DNA of 64,000 nucleotides from SLRI01 sp964402505 (GCA_964402505.1 CAYOCP010000024.1:9576-73575); one strand, 5' to 3'; counted from the stretch's first letter, positions 17,748 to 26,774 are shown. Numbers and translations are program-made. The notes: generated by a model not told the origin, from the sequence alone.

Positions 17748-17775
17748 TTGCGACGGCCGGTTTCGAGGCTATTGT
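17748..17775 (+). promoter_or_regulatory. candidate sigma-70-type promoter for the kor operon
   Basis: TTGCGA at 17748-17753 and TATTGT at 17770-17775 are separated by 16 bases and lie about 55 bases before the korA ATG, in a 147-base gene-free gap. The match to TTGACA/TATAAT is partial. A nearby TTGACA at 17705 has no matching -10. Confidence 0.35.
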
Positions 17776-17828
17776 AGGTGTTCTTACGATTTGTCGAGCG
17801 GCCCTCGCCACTCGCCGGGAGACTTGCG

Positions 17829-19688
17829 ATGAACGTGATCAGCCGTCGTACCGGTACCACCGCACCGGTATCGCTGGTCGTCCGCTTCGCCGGCGACAGC
17901 GGTGACGGCATGCAGCTTACCGGTGGCCGGTTCACGCAGGAAGCAGCGCTCGGCGGTGCCGACCTCGCGACGTTTCCGGATTTCCCGGCCGAGATTCGTG
18001 CCCCCGTCGGCACGACCTTCGGTGTTTCCGCCTTCCAGATCCAGTTCGGCGGTCGGCGGGTGCGTACGCCGGGCGACCGGCTCGACGTGCTCGTGGCTCT
18101 CAATCCGGCTGCCCTCAAGGTCAATATCGACGACCTTCGGCCAGGCGGCACGCTGATCATCGACACGGCCGCCTTCGTCGACCGCAATTTCAGGAAAGCC
18201 GGCTACGACCGCGATCCACGCGAAGAGCACGATCTCGACGCCTTTCGCCGCCTCGAGATCGACATCACCAAGCTGACCCAGGCCGCCGTCAAGCCCCTGG
18301 GCGTCGGCAATCGTGACGCCAACCGTGCCCGCAACCTCTGGACCCTCGGCCTCGTCCTCTGGCTCACCGGCCGCTCGCGCGCCGCCACGCAGGACTGGAT
18401 TCGCGAACGCTTCGCCGCCGAGCCCCTGGTCCGGGACGCAAACCTCGCGGCACTCGACGCGGGCCACGCCTATGGCGAGACGGCCGAGCTGGCGCGTTTG
18501 CCGGAAGTGCTGGCTCCGGGCCAATCGGCACCCCTGCCGCCGGGCCGCTATCGGACGGTGACGGGGGTGGACGCCCTCTGTTACGGCTTGGTCACGGCGG
18601 CACGGCTCTCGGGCATCGACCTCTTCTACGGCTCCTATCCGATCACTCCCGCCTCCGGCATGCTGCACGCTCTGGCGCGGCTCGGTGCCTTCGGCGTGCG
18701 CACCTTCCAGGCCGAGGACGAGATCGCCGCCATCTGTGCCTCGATCGGCGCCTCCTACGCCGGCCAGCTCGGCGTCACCGGGAGCTCGGGACCGGGCATC
18801 GCGCTCAAGATGGAGGCATTGGGTCTCGCCATCGCCACCGAGCTGCCGCTCGTCGTGATCGACGCGCAGCGCGGTGGGCCATCGACCGGCCTGCCGACGA
18901 AGACCGAGCAGTCCGATCTGTTCCAGGCGGTGCTCGGCCGCAATGCCGACGCTCCGCTCGTCGTCCTGGCGGCAGCCACGCCGGGCGACTGCTTTCCGGT
19001 CGCGATCGAGGCCGTGCGGCTCGCGATGCGCTACATGACACCGGTCATGCTGCTGACCGACGGCTTTCTCTCCAATGCCAGCGAGCCCTGGCTGATCCCC
19101 GACCTCTCCGCGCTCGAGCCCTTCCCCGTGCGGCAGGGCGCCGACGTGGGGAGTTTCCAGCCCTATGCCCGCGATCCCAAGACGCTGGCCCGGGCCTGGG
19201 TGCCGCCCGGAACGCCGGGCCTGCGCCATCGGATCGGCGGCATCGAGCGATCGCACCGAACTGGCGCCATATCCTACGATCCGGCCAACCACCAGATGAT
19301 GACCGACTTTCGCCGGACAAAGATCCTGGGCATCGCCCAGGAGCTGCCGGCGCAGGATCTCGTCGCCGGCGACATGGATGACCGCGTGCTGATCCTCGGC
19401 TGGGGCTCGACCTTCGGCGCCATCGAGAGTGCGGTGGACCGGCTGCGGGCGGATGGGCTCAGCGTGGCGCACGCCCATCTCCGTCACATCTGGCCGCTGC
19501 CAGCCAATCTCGGCGACATGCTCACCAATTTCGAGCGAGTGCTGGTGCCGGAGCTGAACGCGGGGCAGCTCCACCTGCTGCTGCAGGGGGTCTACGGTTG
19601 CCGGCTCGAGAGCTTGACCAAGGTCGCCGGCAAGCCGTTCACCGCCGCCGAGATCGAAACCCGGGTCAAGATGCTGCTGGAGGCCTGA
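17829..19688 (+). CDS. korA: 2-oxoacid:acceptor oxidoreductase, fused gamma-alpha subunit
   Basis: A 619-residue protein. The N-terminal gamma-type domain (RFAGDSGDGMQLTGGRFT onward, about 1-190) is fused to an alpha/PFOR_N domain (YGSYPITPASGMLHAL, then AEDEIAAICASIGASYAG, about 240-450) and a C-terminal transketolase-like part. With KorB it oxidatively decarboxylates a 2-oxoacid, probably 2-oxoglutarate, with CoA and reduces ferredoxin. ATG at 17829 follows a GGGAGA ribosome site. korB starts 4 bases after the stop. This aerobic-type two-subunit enzyme carries no ferredoxin domain of its own. Confidence 0.9.
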   Translation: MNVISRRTGTTAPVSLVVRFAGDSGDGMQLTGGRFTQEAALGGADLATFPDFPAEIRAPVGTTFGVSAFQIQFGGRRVRTPGDRLDVLVALNPAALKVNIDDLRPGGTLIIDTAAFVDRNFRKAGYDRDPREEHDLDAFRRLEIDITKLTQAAVKPLGVGNRDANRARNLWTLGLVLWLTGRSRAATQDWIRERFAAEPLVRDANLAALDAGHAYGETAELARLPEVLAPGQSAPLPPGRYRTVTGVDALCYGLVTAARLSGIDLFYGSYPITPASGMLHALARLGAFGVRTFQAEDEIAAICASIGASYAGQLGVTGSSGPGIALKMEALGLAIATELPLVVIDAQRGGPSTGLPTKTEQSDLFQAVLGRNADAPLVVLAAATPGDCFPVAIEAVRLAMRYMTPVMLLTDGFLSNASEPWLIPDLSALEPFPVRQGADVGSFQPYARDPKTLARAWVPPGTPGLRHRIGGIERSHRTGAISYDPANHQMMTDFRRTKILGIAQELPAQDLVAGDMDDRVLILGWGSTFGAIESAVDRLRADGLSVAHAHLRHIWPLPANLGDMLTNFERVLVPELNAGQLHLLLQGVYGCRLESLTKVAGKPFTAAEIETRVKMLLEA

Positions 19689-19692
19689 TGCC

Positions 19693-20706
19693 ATGGCTAC
19701 CGTGCTCGATCGCCAGACCAAGGAGCTGACGGCCAAGGACTGGGCCAGCGACCAGGAGGTCCGCTGGTGTCCGGGCTGTGGCGACTACGCCATCCTGAGG
19801 GCGGTGCAGAAGACCCTGGTCGATGTTCGGGCCGATCCCGACCGAACCGTCTTCATTTCCGGCATCGGCTGCGCCGCCCGCTTTCCCTATTATGTCGAAT
19901 CGTACGGCTTCCACACGATCCACGGCCGGGCGGCGGCGATCGCCACGGGCGTCAAGCTGGCCAATCCGGAGCTCGATATCTGGGTGGTCTCGGGCGACGG
20001 CGACAGCCTCTCGATCGGCGGCAACCATCTCCTGCATCTACTGCGTCGCAATGTCGACCTCGTCTATCTCCTGTTCAACAACGAGGTCTACGGCCTGACC
20101 AAGGGCCAGGCCTCACCGACCAGCCCGCGTGGCACGGTGAGCCCCTCCTCGCCGGGTGGCACGCTCGATGCGCCGGTGCACGCGGGCGCTTTCGCGCTCG
20201 GTGCGGGTGCCCGCTTCGTTGCGCGGGTAGCCGACGTGGTGCAGGGTCCGATGGTCGAGGTGCTGACCCGGGCGCGTGGTCATCGCGGCACCAGCTTCGT
20301 CGAGATCCTGCAGAACTGCATCGTCTACAATGACGGTGCGTTCGATGCGGTGACCAACAAGGCGACGGCACCCGAGCACCAACTCTGGTGCCGGCACGGT
20401 GAGCCGCTGCTCTTCGCCGATGGTGCAAAGGGCGTGCGTCTGGTGCCCGAGCGGTTCGCACTTGAAGTCTTCGAGATTGGTGCCGACGGGCTGGGTGAGG
20501 AGGCGGCGCTCGTTCACGACGAGACCAACCCGATGTTGGCGCAGATGCTGATACGGCTGGACGTGCCAACGGCGCTCGGCGTGATTTTCGCCAGCGAGGC
20601 GCCGAGCTACGATGCTGCGTTCAGTGCCGCGGCACCGCCACGCAAAACGGCTCTCGCCGACCTGCAGCGACAGGTCGCAGGTCGCACCACCTGGGAGATC
20701 GTCTAG
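19693..20706 (+). CDS. korB: 2-oxoacid:ferredoxin oxidoreductase, beta subunit
   Basis: A 337-residue thiamine-diphosphate-binding subunit. WCPGCGDYAIL (Cys26, Cys29) and ISGIGCAARFPYY (Cys60) supply cluster ligands together with a later Cys (EILQNCIVYNDG). The TPP/Mg motif is GDGDSLSIGGNHLLHLLRRN, followed by NNEVYGLTKGQASPTSPRG, typical of 2-oxoglutarate-type enzymes. It is paired with korA. The next operon begins 107 bases downstream, so the complex could donate low-potential electrons to it, but no shared transcript is shown. Confidence 0.92.
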   Translation: MATVLDRQTKELTAKDWASDQEVRWCPGCGDYAILRAVQKTLVDVRADPDRTVFISGIGCAARFPYYVESYGFHTIHGRAAAIATGVKLANPELDIWVVSGDGDSLSIGGNHLLHLLRRNVDLVYLLFNNEVYGLTKGQASPTSPRGTVSPSSPGGTLDAPVHAGAFALGAGARFVARVADVVQGPMVEVLTRARGHRGTSFVEILQNCIVYNDGAFDAVTNKATAPEHQLWCRHGEPLLFADGAKGVRLVPERFALEVFEIGADGLGEEAALVHDETNPMLAQMLIRLDVPTALGVIFASEAPSYDAAFSAAAPPRKTALADLQRQVAGRTTWEIV

Positions 20707-20813
20707 GCGACCGGCGCGCTTGACAGCGCCGGGGTACAGTTCGACTCTCGTCCCATCACACATGAATTCGGGCGGTGACCCGAAATGTGGGGAGGATAGC
20801 CGGACGGGCGCGC

Positions 20814-21689
20814 ATGGGAGCCTATTACCGCCCCGACACCCTGGATGATGCTCTTCGGCTCCTGGCGACGGGGCCGCTCCTGCCGTTCGCCGGCGGCACG
20901 GATGTCCTCCCCGCCGATGCCACGCGCAGTGCCTGGGGCGAGCCCGCTCTCGACGCGCCGAATGGTGTGGACCTGCTCGACCTTTCCGGCCTTTCGTCGC
21001 TTCGTCGCATTGCGGAAGTGGGCGAGACGGTCGAGATCGGCGCGCTGGTCACCTGGACCGAGGCGCAGCAGGCGCGATTGCCGTCCTGGTTCGACGCCGT
21101 GCGACAGGCGGCCTGCCAAGTCGGCGGCGCGCAGATCCAGAACCGCGGCACTCTCGCCGGCAATCTCTGCAATGCCTCGCCCGCGGCCGACGGGGTGCCG
21201 CCGCTCCTGGCGCTCGACGCAGGCGTCCGGCTGGCGAGCGCGCGGGGGGTTCGCGAGCTGGCGCTCCGCGAGTTCCTCTTGGGCAACCGGCGCACTGCCC
21301 GCGCACCGGACGAGCTCCTGACCCATATCGTTGTGCCGAAGCCTCTGGCCGGGGCGCGATCGGTCTTCCTGAAGCTCGGTGCCAGACGTTATCTCGTCAT
21401 TTCGATCGCCATGGTGGCGATGACGATGGCACTCGACGAGAGCGGGCGGATCGTCCTGCTTCGGCTCGCGGTCGGCGCCTGCTCGCCGGTGGCCGCGCGC
21501 CTGCACGAGCTCGAGGCGCGGCTTTCGGGTCTCACACCCCTCGCCGCGGCGGCGGCAATCGAGCTTGCGGATCTCGCGATGTTGACCCCCATCGACGATG
21601 TCCGTGCCAGCGGCGCCTACCGGCGCCATGCGGCGCTCGTGCTGCTGCGCCGGGCCTTGGGCGGCGAGGGGGTGCGAAGGGCCGCATGA
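20814..21689 (+). CDS. molybdenum hydroxylase FAD-binding subunit (CoxM/XdhB type)
   Basis: A 291-residue medium subunit of the xanthine dehydrogenase family. FAD-binding elements are LPFAGGTDVLP (about 23-33) and the Q-IQNRGTLAGNLCNASPAAD block; a CO-dehydrogenase flavoprotein C-terminal domain follows. It passes electrons from the 2Fe-2S subunit to an acceptor such as NAD or a quinone. ATG at 20814 gives MGAYYRPDTLDDAL, the usual start; a GTG at 20775 is in frame upstream. Its end overlaps the next gene by 4 bases. It is the first gene of the catabolic operon. Confidence 0.9.
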   Translation: MGAYYRPDTLDDALRLLATGPLLPFAGGTDVLPADATRSAWGEPALDAPNGVDLLDLSGLSSLRRIAEVGETVEIGALVTWTEAQQARLPSWFDAVRQAACQVGGAQIQNRGTLAGNLCNASPAADGVPPLLALDAGVRLASARGVRELALREFLLGNRRTARAPDELLTHIVVPKPLAGARSVFLKLGARRYLVISIAMVAMTMALDESGRIVLLRLAVGACSPVAARLHELEARLSGLTPLAAAAAIELADLAMLTPIDDVRASGAYRRHAALVLLRRALGGEGVRRAA

Positions 21690-23488
21690 GCGCTCTCGTA
21701 TCCGAGGAGGTCGGTATCGGCTTTCGGCTGAACGGCCGGTCCGTTTTGGTGGACCTGCCACCGGCGACGCGGTTGAGCCGCGTCCTGCGCCAGACGCTCG
21801 GGCTCACCGGGACCAAGGTCGGCTGCGATGCGGGCGATTGTGGCGCCTGCACCGTGCTGGTCGACGGCCGGCAGGCCTGCGCCTGCCTCCTGCCGCTGGG
21901 GCAGATCGAGGGACGGGCGGTGACCAGCGTCGAAGGGCTCGCCGGTGAGGGGCATCTCGCACGATTGCTGCAGGCTTTCGCCGAGGGCGGGGCCGTGCAG
22001 TGCGGCATCTGCACACCCGGCATGCTGATGGCCGCGGCCGACCTCCTCGGACGCAACGCCCGCCCGACCCGGGCAGAGATCGAGGGAGCGCTCGGCGGCG
22101 TGCTCTGCCGCTGCACCGGCTACCGCCAGATCGTGGCGGCCGTGGTGCGTGCCCTCGAGCCGTCCGCACCCGCCTCGCGGCCCGCCGGCCCCGCCGTGGG
22201 TGCCAGGATCGCGCGGCTCGAGGCCATGTCGAGAATCGAGGGCAGCGAGCGCTTCGGCGCCGATGGCGTGCCGGCGGATGCGTGGCGGCTGCGCGTGGTC
22301 CGCTCGCCCCATGCCCGCGCCCGCTTCAGCCTCGGCGATCTCGCCGCCATCGAGCGGCGCTATGGCGTGCATGTCCTGGCCGCGGCCGACGTCCCGGGCG
22401 TCAACGGTTTCGCCATCTTCCCCGACAAGGACCAGCCGGTTCTCGCCGTCGATCACGTGCGCTTCAGGGGTGAGGCGGTGCTCGCCCTGGTCGGGCCCGA
22501 GGCGGCGCTGGCCCGCGTCAGGGACGCCGAGCTGCCGATAACGTGGGAGCCGCTCGAGCCCGTTGGCTTCGCCTTCGCCCGCACCGGCGAGGCCACCGAC
22601 ATTCATGGAAATCGCCCCGGCAATGTGCTGACGGAGGGATCGCTCGAGGCGGGCGACGTGGCGGCGGCGCTGGCGGCGGTCAGCGTCACGGCCGAGATCG
22701 CCCTCGAGACGAGCTTCGTCGAGCACGCCTATATCGAGCCCGAGGCCGGCTGGGCGGTCCGCCTCGGCGATCGTCTCGAGCTCACCGTCACCACGCAGAG
22801 TCCCTACATGGACCGTGCGGAGGTGGCGAACGTTTTGGGCATCGCGCCGGAGCAGGTCAGGATCCGGCCATCGGCCTGCGGCGGCGGCTTCGGCGGCAAG
22901 CTCGACGTGGCGGTGCAGCCGCTGCTCGCCATGGCCGCATGGCGGCTCGGCCGGCCCGTGGCCTGCGTCTACAGCCGCACGGAAAGCATGGCTTCCACCA
23001 CCAAGCGGCATCCGGCCGCCATCGTCGCTCGCGCCGGCGCAGATGGGGTAGGGCGGATCACGGCTCTCGACTTCGCCGGCGATTTCGACACCGGCGCCTA
23101 TGCCTCCTGGGGGCCGACAGTAGCGGGCAGGATGCCGATCCACAGCCCTGGACCCTACCGTGTCGCCAATCTCCGGGCACGGTCGCGGGCGATCTTGACC
23201 AATGCACCACCGAGCGGCGCCTTTCGCGGCTTCGGCGTGCCGCAGACCTTGCTCGCGGTCGAGCAGGTCTATGACGAGCTGGCGCTGAAGCTCCACCTCG
23301 ACCCGCTCGAGTTCCGCCTCCTGAACGCGCTTCGGCCGGGCGACGCCACGGCCACCGGGCAGGTGCTGGAGAGTGTGGGCATGGTCGAATGCCTCGATGC
23401 GCTGCGGCCGCGCTGGCGGGAGCTGCGGGCGACGCCGCGAGGCACGGGATCGGTGCGGCGGGGCGTCGGCATCGCCGGCGTCTGGTAG
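21686..23488 (+). CDS. molybdenum hydroxylase, fused 2Fe-2S and Mo subunit, N-terminal part (ends at in-frame TAG)
   Basis: 600 residues. The N-terminus is the two-cluster ferredoxin domain, with Cys47/52/55/67 for the plant-type cluster and Cys106/109/141/143 for the second (QCGICTPGM, CRCTGYRQI). From about residue 200 it continues as the molybdopterin-binding subunit (VVRSPHARARF, SACGGGFGGKLD, GAFRGFGVPQ). The frame stops at TAG 23486-23488 inside GIAGVW(stop)GCGNT. The same frame then continues without any other stop to 24421. Relatives normally have an aromatic residue, usually Tyr, at this place, so one base change (TAC or TAT to TAG) broke a roughly 911-residue fusion protein. It is probably a pseudogene or needs readthrough; alone it lacks the active-site glutamate. 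Confidence 0.85.
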   Translation: MSALVSEEVGIGFRLNGRSVLVDLPPATRLSRVLRQTLGLTGTKVGCDAGDCGACTVLVDGRQACACLLPLGQIEGRAVTSVEGLAGEGHLARLLQAFAEGGAVQCGICTPGMLMAAADLLGRNARPTRAEIEGALGGVLCRCTGYRQIVAAVVRALEPSAPASRPAGPAVGARIARLEAMSRIEGSERFGADGVPADAWRLRVVRSPHARARFSLGDLAAIERRYGVHVLAAADVPGVNGFAIFPDKDQPVLAVDHVRFRGEAVLALVGPEAALARVRDAELPITWEPLEPVGFAFARTGEATDIHGNRPGNVLTEGSLEAGDVAAALAAVSVTAEIALETSFVEHAYIEPEAGWAVRLGDRLELTVTTQSPYMDRAEVANVLGIAPEQVRIRPSACGGGFGGKLDVAVQPLLAMAAWRLGRPVACVYSRTESMASTTKRHPAAIVARAGADGVGRITALDFAGDFDTGAYASWGPTVAGRMPIHSPGPYRVANLRARSRAILTNAPPSGAFRGFGVPQTLLAVEQVYDELALKLHLDPLEFRLLNALRPGDATATGQVLESVGMVECLDALRPRWRELRATPRGTGSVRRGVGIAGVW

Positions 23489-23506
23489 GGCTGCGGCAAT
23501 ACCGGC

Positions 23507-24421
23507 ATGAGCAACCCGTCGAGCCAACGCGTGAGCCTCATGCGCGACGGCGGGATCATGTTCTGGAACGGCGTGCAGGACATCGGCCAGGGCTCGGGCA
23601 CGATCATGTCCCAGATTTTGGCGGATGCCCTGGGTGTGCCGCTCGAAGCCGTCAGGAGCTCGAGCGCGGATACCGACCTCACGCTCGACTGTGGCAAGAC
23701 CTCGGCCTCGCGCCAGACCTTCATCTCCGGCCGGGCGACGCAGCTCGCCGGCGAGGCCTTGCGGTCCCAGCTCCTCAGGCTCGCCAATGCCGGGGCCGAC
23801 GCCCGGATCGAGCTCGGCCCGGGCTTAGCTCGGGTGATCGAGGGCGGCCACGAGCGGCGGATCGACCTCGCCTCGTTGCCGCCGGTCGAGGGCGCTGGTC
23901 CCGAGGTGGCGCTCGATGCGCGGGCGACCTTCGATCCGCCCGCGACGCCCGTTCTGGGCAATCGCGGCTCGCCCTACGCCACCTACGGCTTCGGCGCGCA
24001 GATCGCTGCGGTCGCGGTCGACATCGAGCTCGGCACGGTCGAGGTCGAGCGTATCGTCGCCGCCTACGATGTCGGTCGCGCCATCAACCCGGCCCTGGTC
24101 GAGGGACAGATCATCGGCGGCGTCGCGCAGGGTCTCGGTCTCGCGCTCATGGAGGAGTTCATCCCCGGTCGGACCGAGAACCTGCACGACTACCTGATCG
24201 CCACGGTCGGCGACGTGCCCGAGGTGGAGATCCATCTAATCGAGAAGGCGGAGCCGCTCGGGCCGTTCGGCGCCAAGGGCGTGGGCGAGCATGCGCTCAT
24301 CCCGACAGCACCGGCCATCATGAACGCCATTCATCACGCGACGGGCGTGCGGATCGGCAAGATTCCGGCCCTTCCGCATCGCGTCCATGCGGCGCTCGCA
24401 GCCGCGGGAGTGAAGCCTTGA
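23507..24421 (+). CDS. molybdenum hydroxylase Mo subunit, C-terminal part after the in-frame TAG
   Basis: 304 residues in the same frame as the upstream piece (607 codons from its start). It contains GIMFWNGVQDIGQGSGTIM and SADTDLTLDCGKTSASRQT (molybdopterin contacts), AYDVGRAINPALVEGQIIGG, and near the end the GPFGAKGVGEHAL segment. The Glu there is the catalytic base that activates the Mo-bound water (codon at 24287-24289). Codon quality stays high, so decay is recent or the stop is not fully effective. The first possible restart, ATG 23507, has no good ribosome site. Whether it is translated as a separate chain is unknown. Confidence 0.7.
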   Translation: MSNPSSQRVSLMRDGGIMFWNGVQDIGQGSGTIMSQILADALGVPLEAVRSSSADTDLTLDCGKTSASRQTFISGRATQLAGEALRSQLLRLANAGADARIELGPGLARVIEGGHERRIDLASLPPVEGAGPEVALDARATFDPPATPVLGNRGSPYATYGFGAQIAAVAVDIELGTVEVERIVAAYDVGRAINPALVEGQIIGGVAQGLGLALMEEFIPGRTENLHDYLIATVGDVPEVEIHLIEKAEPLGPFGAKGVGEHALIPTAPAIMNAIHHATGVRIGKIPALPHRVHAALAAAGVKP

Positions 24422-25902
24422 CCGACATGACCGAGCGTTTCGGAGCGCGCGAGGCCGATGGCATCGTGCGGTGCGACGCCTGCCCGGTGCTCTGCCGCAT
24501 CAGGCCCGGTCGATCCGGCGCCTGCGGCCGCTACGCCAACGAGGACGGCGCGCTCGTCCGTACCGATCCCGTACTCTTCGCCGAGCGCGTGGGCGACGAG
24601 GGCGGAGCGCTGGTGCCGTTCGCCGAGGGGGAGTGGGACGGTGGGGCCGGTCCACGCGTCGAGACTTTCGTCACCGGCATCGGTGCGGGCACGACCTATC
24701 CCGACTACAAGCCGGCACCCTTCATCGTCAGCTCGACCTATCGGGGCGTCGACACGGTGACGGTTGTCTCCGAGGGGATCTTCTCCTACTGCGGCTGCAA
24801 GGTGAAGATCGACACCGACCGCCATCTCGGGCCGGAGCGCAATTCCATCACCGTCGGCAACGAGCCGGTCGGGCACGTGACGACCGCGGAATACGGCTCG
24901 CAGATGCTGTCGATCGGCGGCGTGCACCATCTTACCGGCACGACCAAGAAAGCCGGCAACGTTACCTGTGATACGCTTTTGAAGCTCTGCGGCGGCGAGC
25001 CGGTCGAGCTATGCATCGAGGACGGCAGCCGCGTCGTCGTCCAGGCGGGGGCGGCGCCGATCGTGAACGGCAAGGCGGAGGAACGGATGCGTGTCGGTTG
25101 CGGCTCCGCCACGATCGGTATCTTCGCGAAGCAATGGCACGGGCAGGTCGACGAGGTGATCGTTCTCGACGACCACATCACCGGGGTTCTCACCGAGCAT
25201 CAGGCCGGACGCTGCCTCGACATGCCGCCTTCCGGCATCAGGATCGAGGGCCGCAAGTCCACGCCGGGACGCTATTTCCAGGTCGCCAATCCGGGCCTGG
25301 GCTGGGGCGGCACCGACATCACCGACCCCTTCAGCGTCATCCGCGGCATCGACCGGAAGCTGGCCTGGCCCGGCATGCGGGTGCTGATCACCTCCACCAC
25401 GGGCGAGGACGCGGTCTGGTGCGTGCTGGGCGAGGATTTCCGCCTGCGCGAGGCGGAGATGCCGCGAGCGGTGCGCCGGACGGTGGAGCGTATCGGCGAG
25501 AACTGCGAACCTTCCCTCTGCTCCGTCCTCTTCATGGCCGGAGCCGGAGGCTCGCTGCGCGCCGGCGTGACCGAGAATCCGGTCCTGATCACTCGCTCGG
25601 TCAAGGCCGGCGAGACCCGCGTCACCATGGGCGGGGCACCCGTCTATGTCTGGCCGGGCGGTGGCATCACGGTGATGGTGGATGTCCAGCGCCTGCCGAA
25701 GCACGCCTTCGGCTACGTGCCCACTCCGGCTCTCGTGGCGCCGATCGAGTTCACCCTGCCGCGCGAGCTCTACACCGCCCTCGGCGGGCATACTGAGCAT
25801 GTGCAGGAGCTCGACGAGGTGCTCCGGGCGCATCGGGAAACGGCGCGGCACGAGCCCTGGTCCTCAACCAATCCCTGGCCTCTCGACCGGGTCACGCCAT
25901 GA
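24418..25902 (+). CDS. 6-hydroxynicotinate reductase-like iron-sulfur enzyme
   Basis: 494 residues. The N-terminus has a ferredoxin-like cysteine set, RCDACPVLCRIRPGRSGACGRYA (C-x2-C-x3-C-x8-C). A large domain follows with SEGIFSYCGCKVKIDTDRH, TGTTKKAGN, a VGCGSATIG segment (Cys228-Thr232) and a C-terminal RAGVTENPVLITRSVKAG block. I recognise it as the family of Eubacterium barkeri 6-hydroxynicotinate reductase, which reduces the pyridine ring using reduced ferredoxin; that assignment is from memory. I choose TTG 24418, which overlaps the preceding TGA, because GGAG lies 7 bases before it; ATG 24427 is too far from that site. The true substrate here is unknown. Confidence 0.75.
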   Translation: MTDMTERFGAREADGIVRCDACPVLCRIRPGRSGACGRYANEDGALVRTDPVLFAERVGDEGGALVPFAEGEWDGGAGPRVETFVTGIGAGTTYPDYKPAPFIVSSTYRGVDTVTVVSEGIFSYCGCKVKIDTDRHLGPERNSITVGNEPVGHVTTAEYGSQMLSIGGVHHLTGTTKKAGNVTCDTLLKLCGGEPVELCIEDGSRVVVQAGAAPIVNGKAEERMRVGCGSATIGIFAKQWHGQVDEVIVLDDHITGVLTEHQAGRCLDMPPSGIRIEGRKSTPGRYFQVANPGLGWGGTDITDPFSVIRGIDRKLAWPGMRVLITSTTGEDAVWCVLGEDFRLREAEMPRAVRRTVERIGENCEPSLCSVLFMAGAGGSLRAGVTENPVLITRSVKAGETRVTMGGAPVYVWPGGGITVMVDVQRLPKHAFGYVPTPALVAPIEFTLPRELYTALGGHTEHVQELDEVLRAHRETARHEPWSSTNPWPLDRVTP

Positions 25903-26774
25903 CGGCCCGAGCCGCGGTGGGAAGCGGCCCCGCGGTCGCCCGCCTCGCCGGAAATCGGTTGCATCTGGCGCACGGACCAATCGATCTGGTGATCTTCGCC
26001 GACGGTCCGCCCGCTGCGGTCGAGCGCGCTTATCGCTGCGCCGCCATGGCCTTCGACGGCCTGCTCGAAAGTCTGGTGGCCGTGCTGCCGCGCCTCCGCG
26101 CCCCCGCGGGCCCGGTGGATGACCTGCGAGCCACGGCACTGCTGATGCAAAGGGCCACGGCACCGCTCGCCGTCGACCGCTTCGTCACGCCGATGGCGGC
26201 GGTGGCGGGAGCCGTGGCGGACACCATTATCGCGTCGATCCGATCGGTGCCCGGCATCACGCGCGCTTATGTCAACAATCGCGGCGACATCGCCGTGCAT
26301 CTGACCCCTGGTGCCAGTCTCGACATCGGGCTCGTGCCGGAGCTGCGGCGGCCGCTCATGATGGCGAGCATCTGCCTGCGTTTTGAGGCGGGGATCGGCG
26401 GCGTCGCGACCAGCGGCTGGGACGGACGCAGCTTCTCGCTCGGCATCGCCGATGCGGCGACGGTCCTGGCGCGGAGCGCCGCCGAGGCCGATGCGGCGGC
26501 AACCCTGATCGCCAATGCGGTCGATGTGGAGGACCCGGCGATCAGCCGCTCGCCCGCCACCGATCTCGCCCCGGACAGCGACCTCGGCCGACTCTTGGTG
26601 ACGACGGCGGTGGGGCCGCTCGGCGACGCCAAAATCGCCAAGGCCCTCGACAACGGCGCGCGCTACGCCCAAACGCTGGTCGAGCGCGGACTCGTTCGGG
26701 CGGCCATGCTGGTGCTGAAGGGGCAGGCCCGTATTGTCGGCAGCCTCCGGGAGGAGATCGGATGTTCGACTTGA
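25899..26774 (+). CDS. UPF0280 family protein (ApbE-like fold)
   Basis: A 291-residue protein. Family blocks are GPIDLVIFADGPPAAVERAY, PMAAVAGAVADTI, ITRAYVNNRGDIAVHL and GVATSGWDGRSFSLGIADAAT with the following AATLIANAVD. The NNRGDIAVHL and GIADAATVLA segments resemble the FMN-transferase ApbE fold, and UPF0280 is grouped with it. No biochemical role is established. It starts with an ATGA overlap at the reductase stop and overlaps the next gene by 13 bases, so it is tightly coupled to the reductase. A role in attaching a flavin to it is an inference. Confidence 0.8.
   Translation: MTARAAVGSGPAVARLAGNRLHLAHGPIDLVIFADGPPAAVERAYRCAAMAFDGLLESLVAVLPRLRAPAGPVDDLRATALLMQRATAPLAVDRFVTPMAAVAGAVADTIIASIRSVPGITRAYVNNRGDIAVHLTPGASLDIGLVPELRRPLMMASICLRFEAGIGGVATSGWDGRSFSLGIADAATVLARSAAEADAAATLIANAVDVEDPAISRSPATDLAPDSDLGRLLVTTAVGPLGDAKIAKALDNGARYAQTLVERGLVRAAMLVLKGQARIVGSLREEIGCST

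Noticed and set aside
20720..20748. Promoter with perfect TTGACA before the FAD-subunit gene
   Set aside because: At 17 bases downstream the hexamer is GACTCT, a poor -10, so the TTGACA alone does not support a promoter call.
23486..23488. Pyrrolysine or selenocysteine codon
   Set aside because: Selenocysteine uses TGA, and pyrrolysine would need pyl genes, which are not in the window and are very rare in this group; the family has an ordinary aromatic residue at this place.
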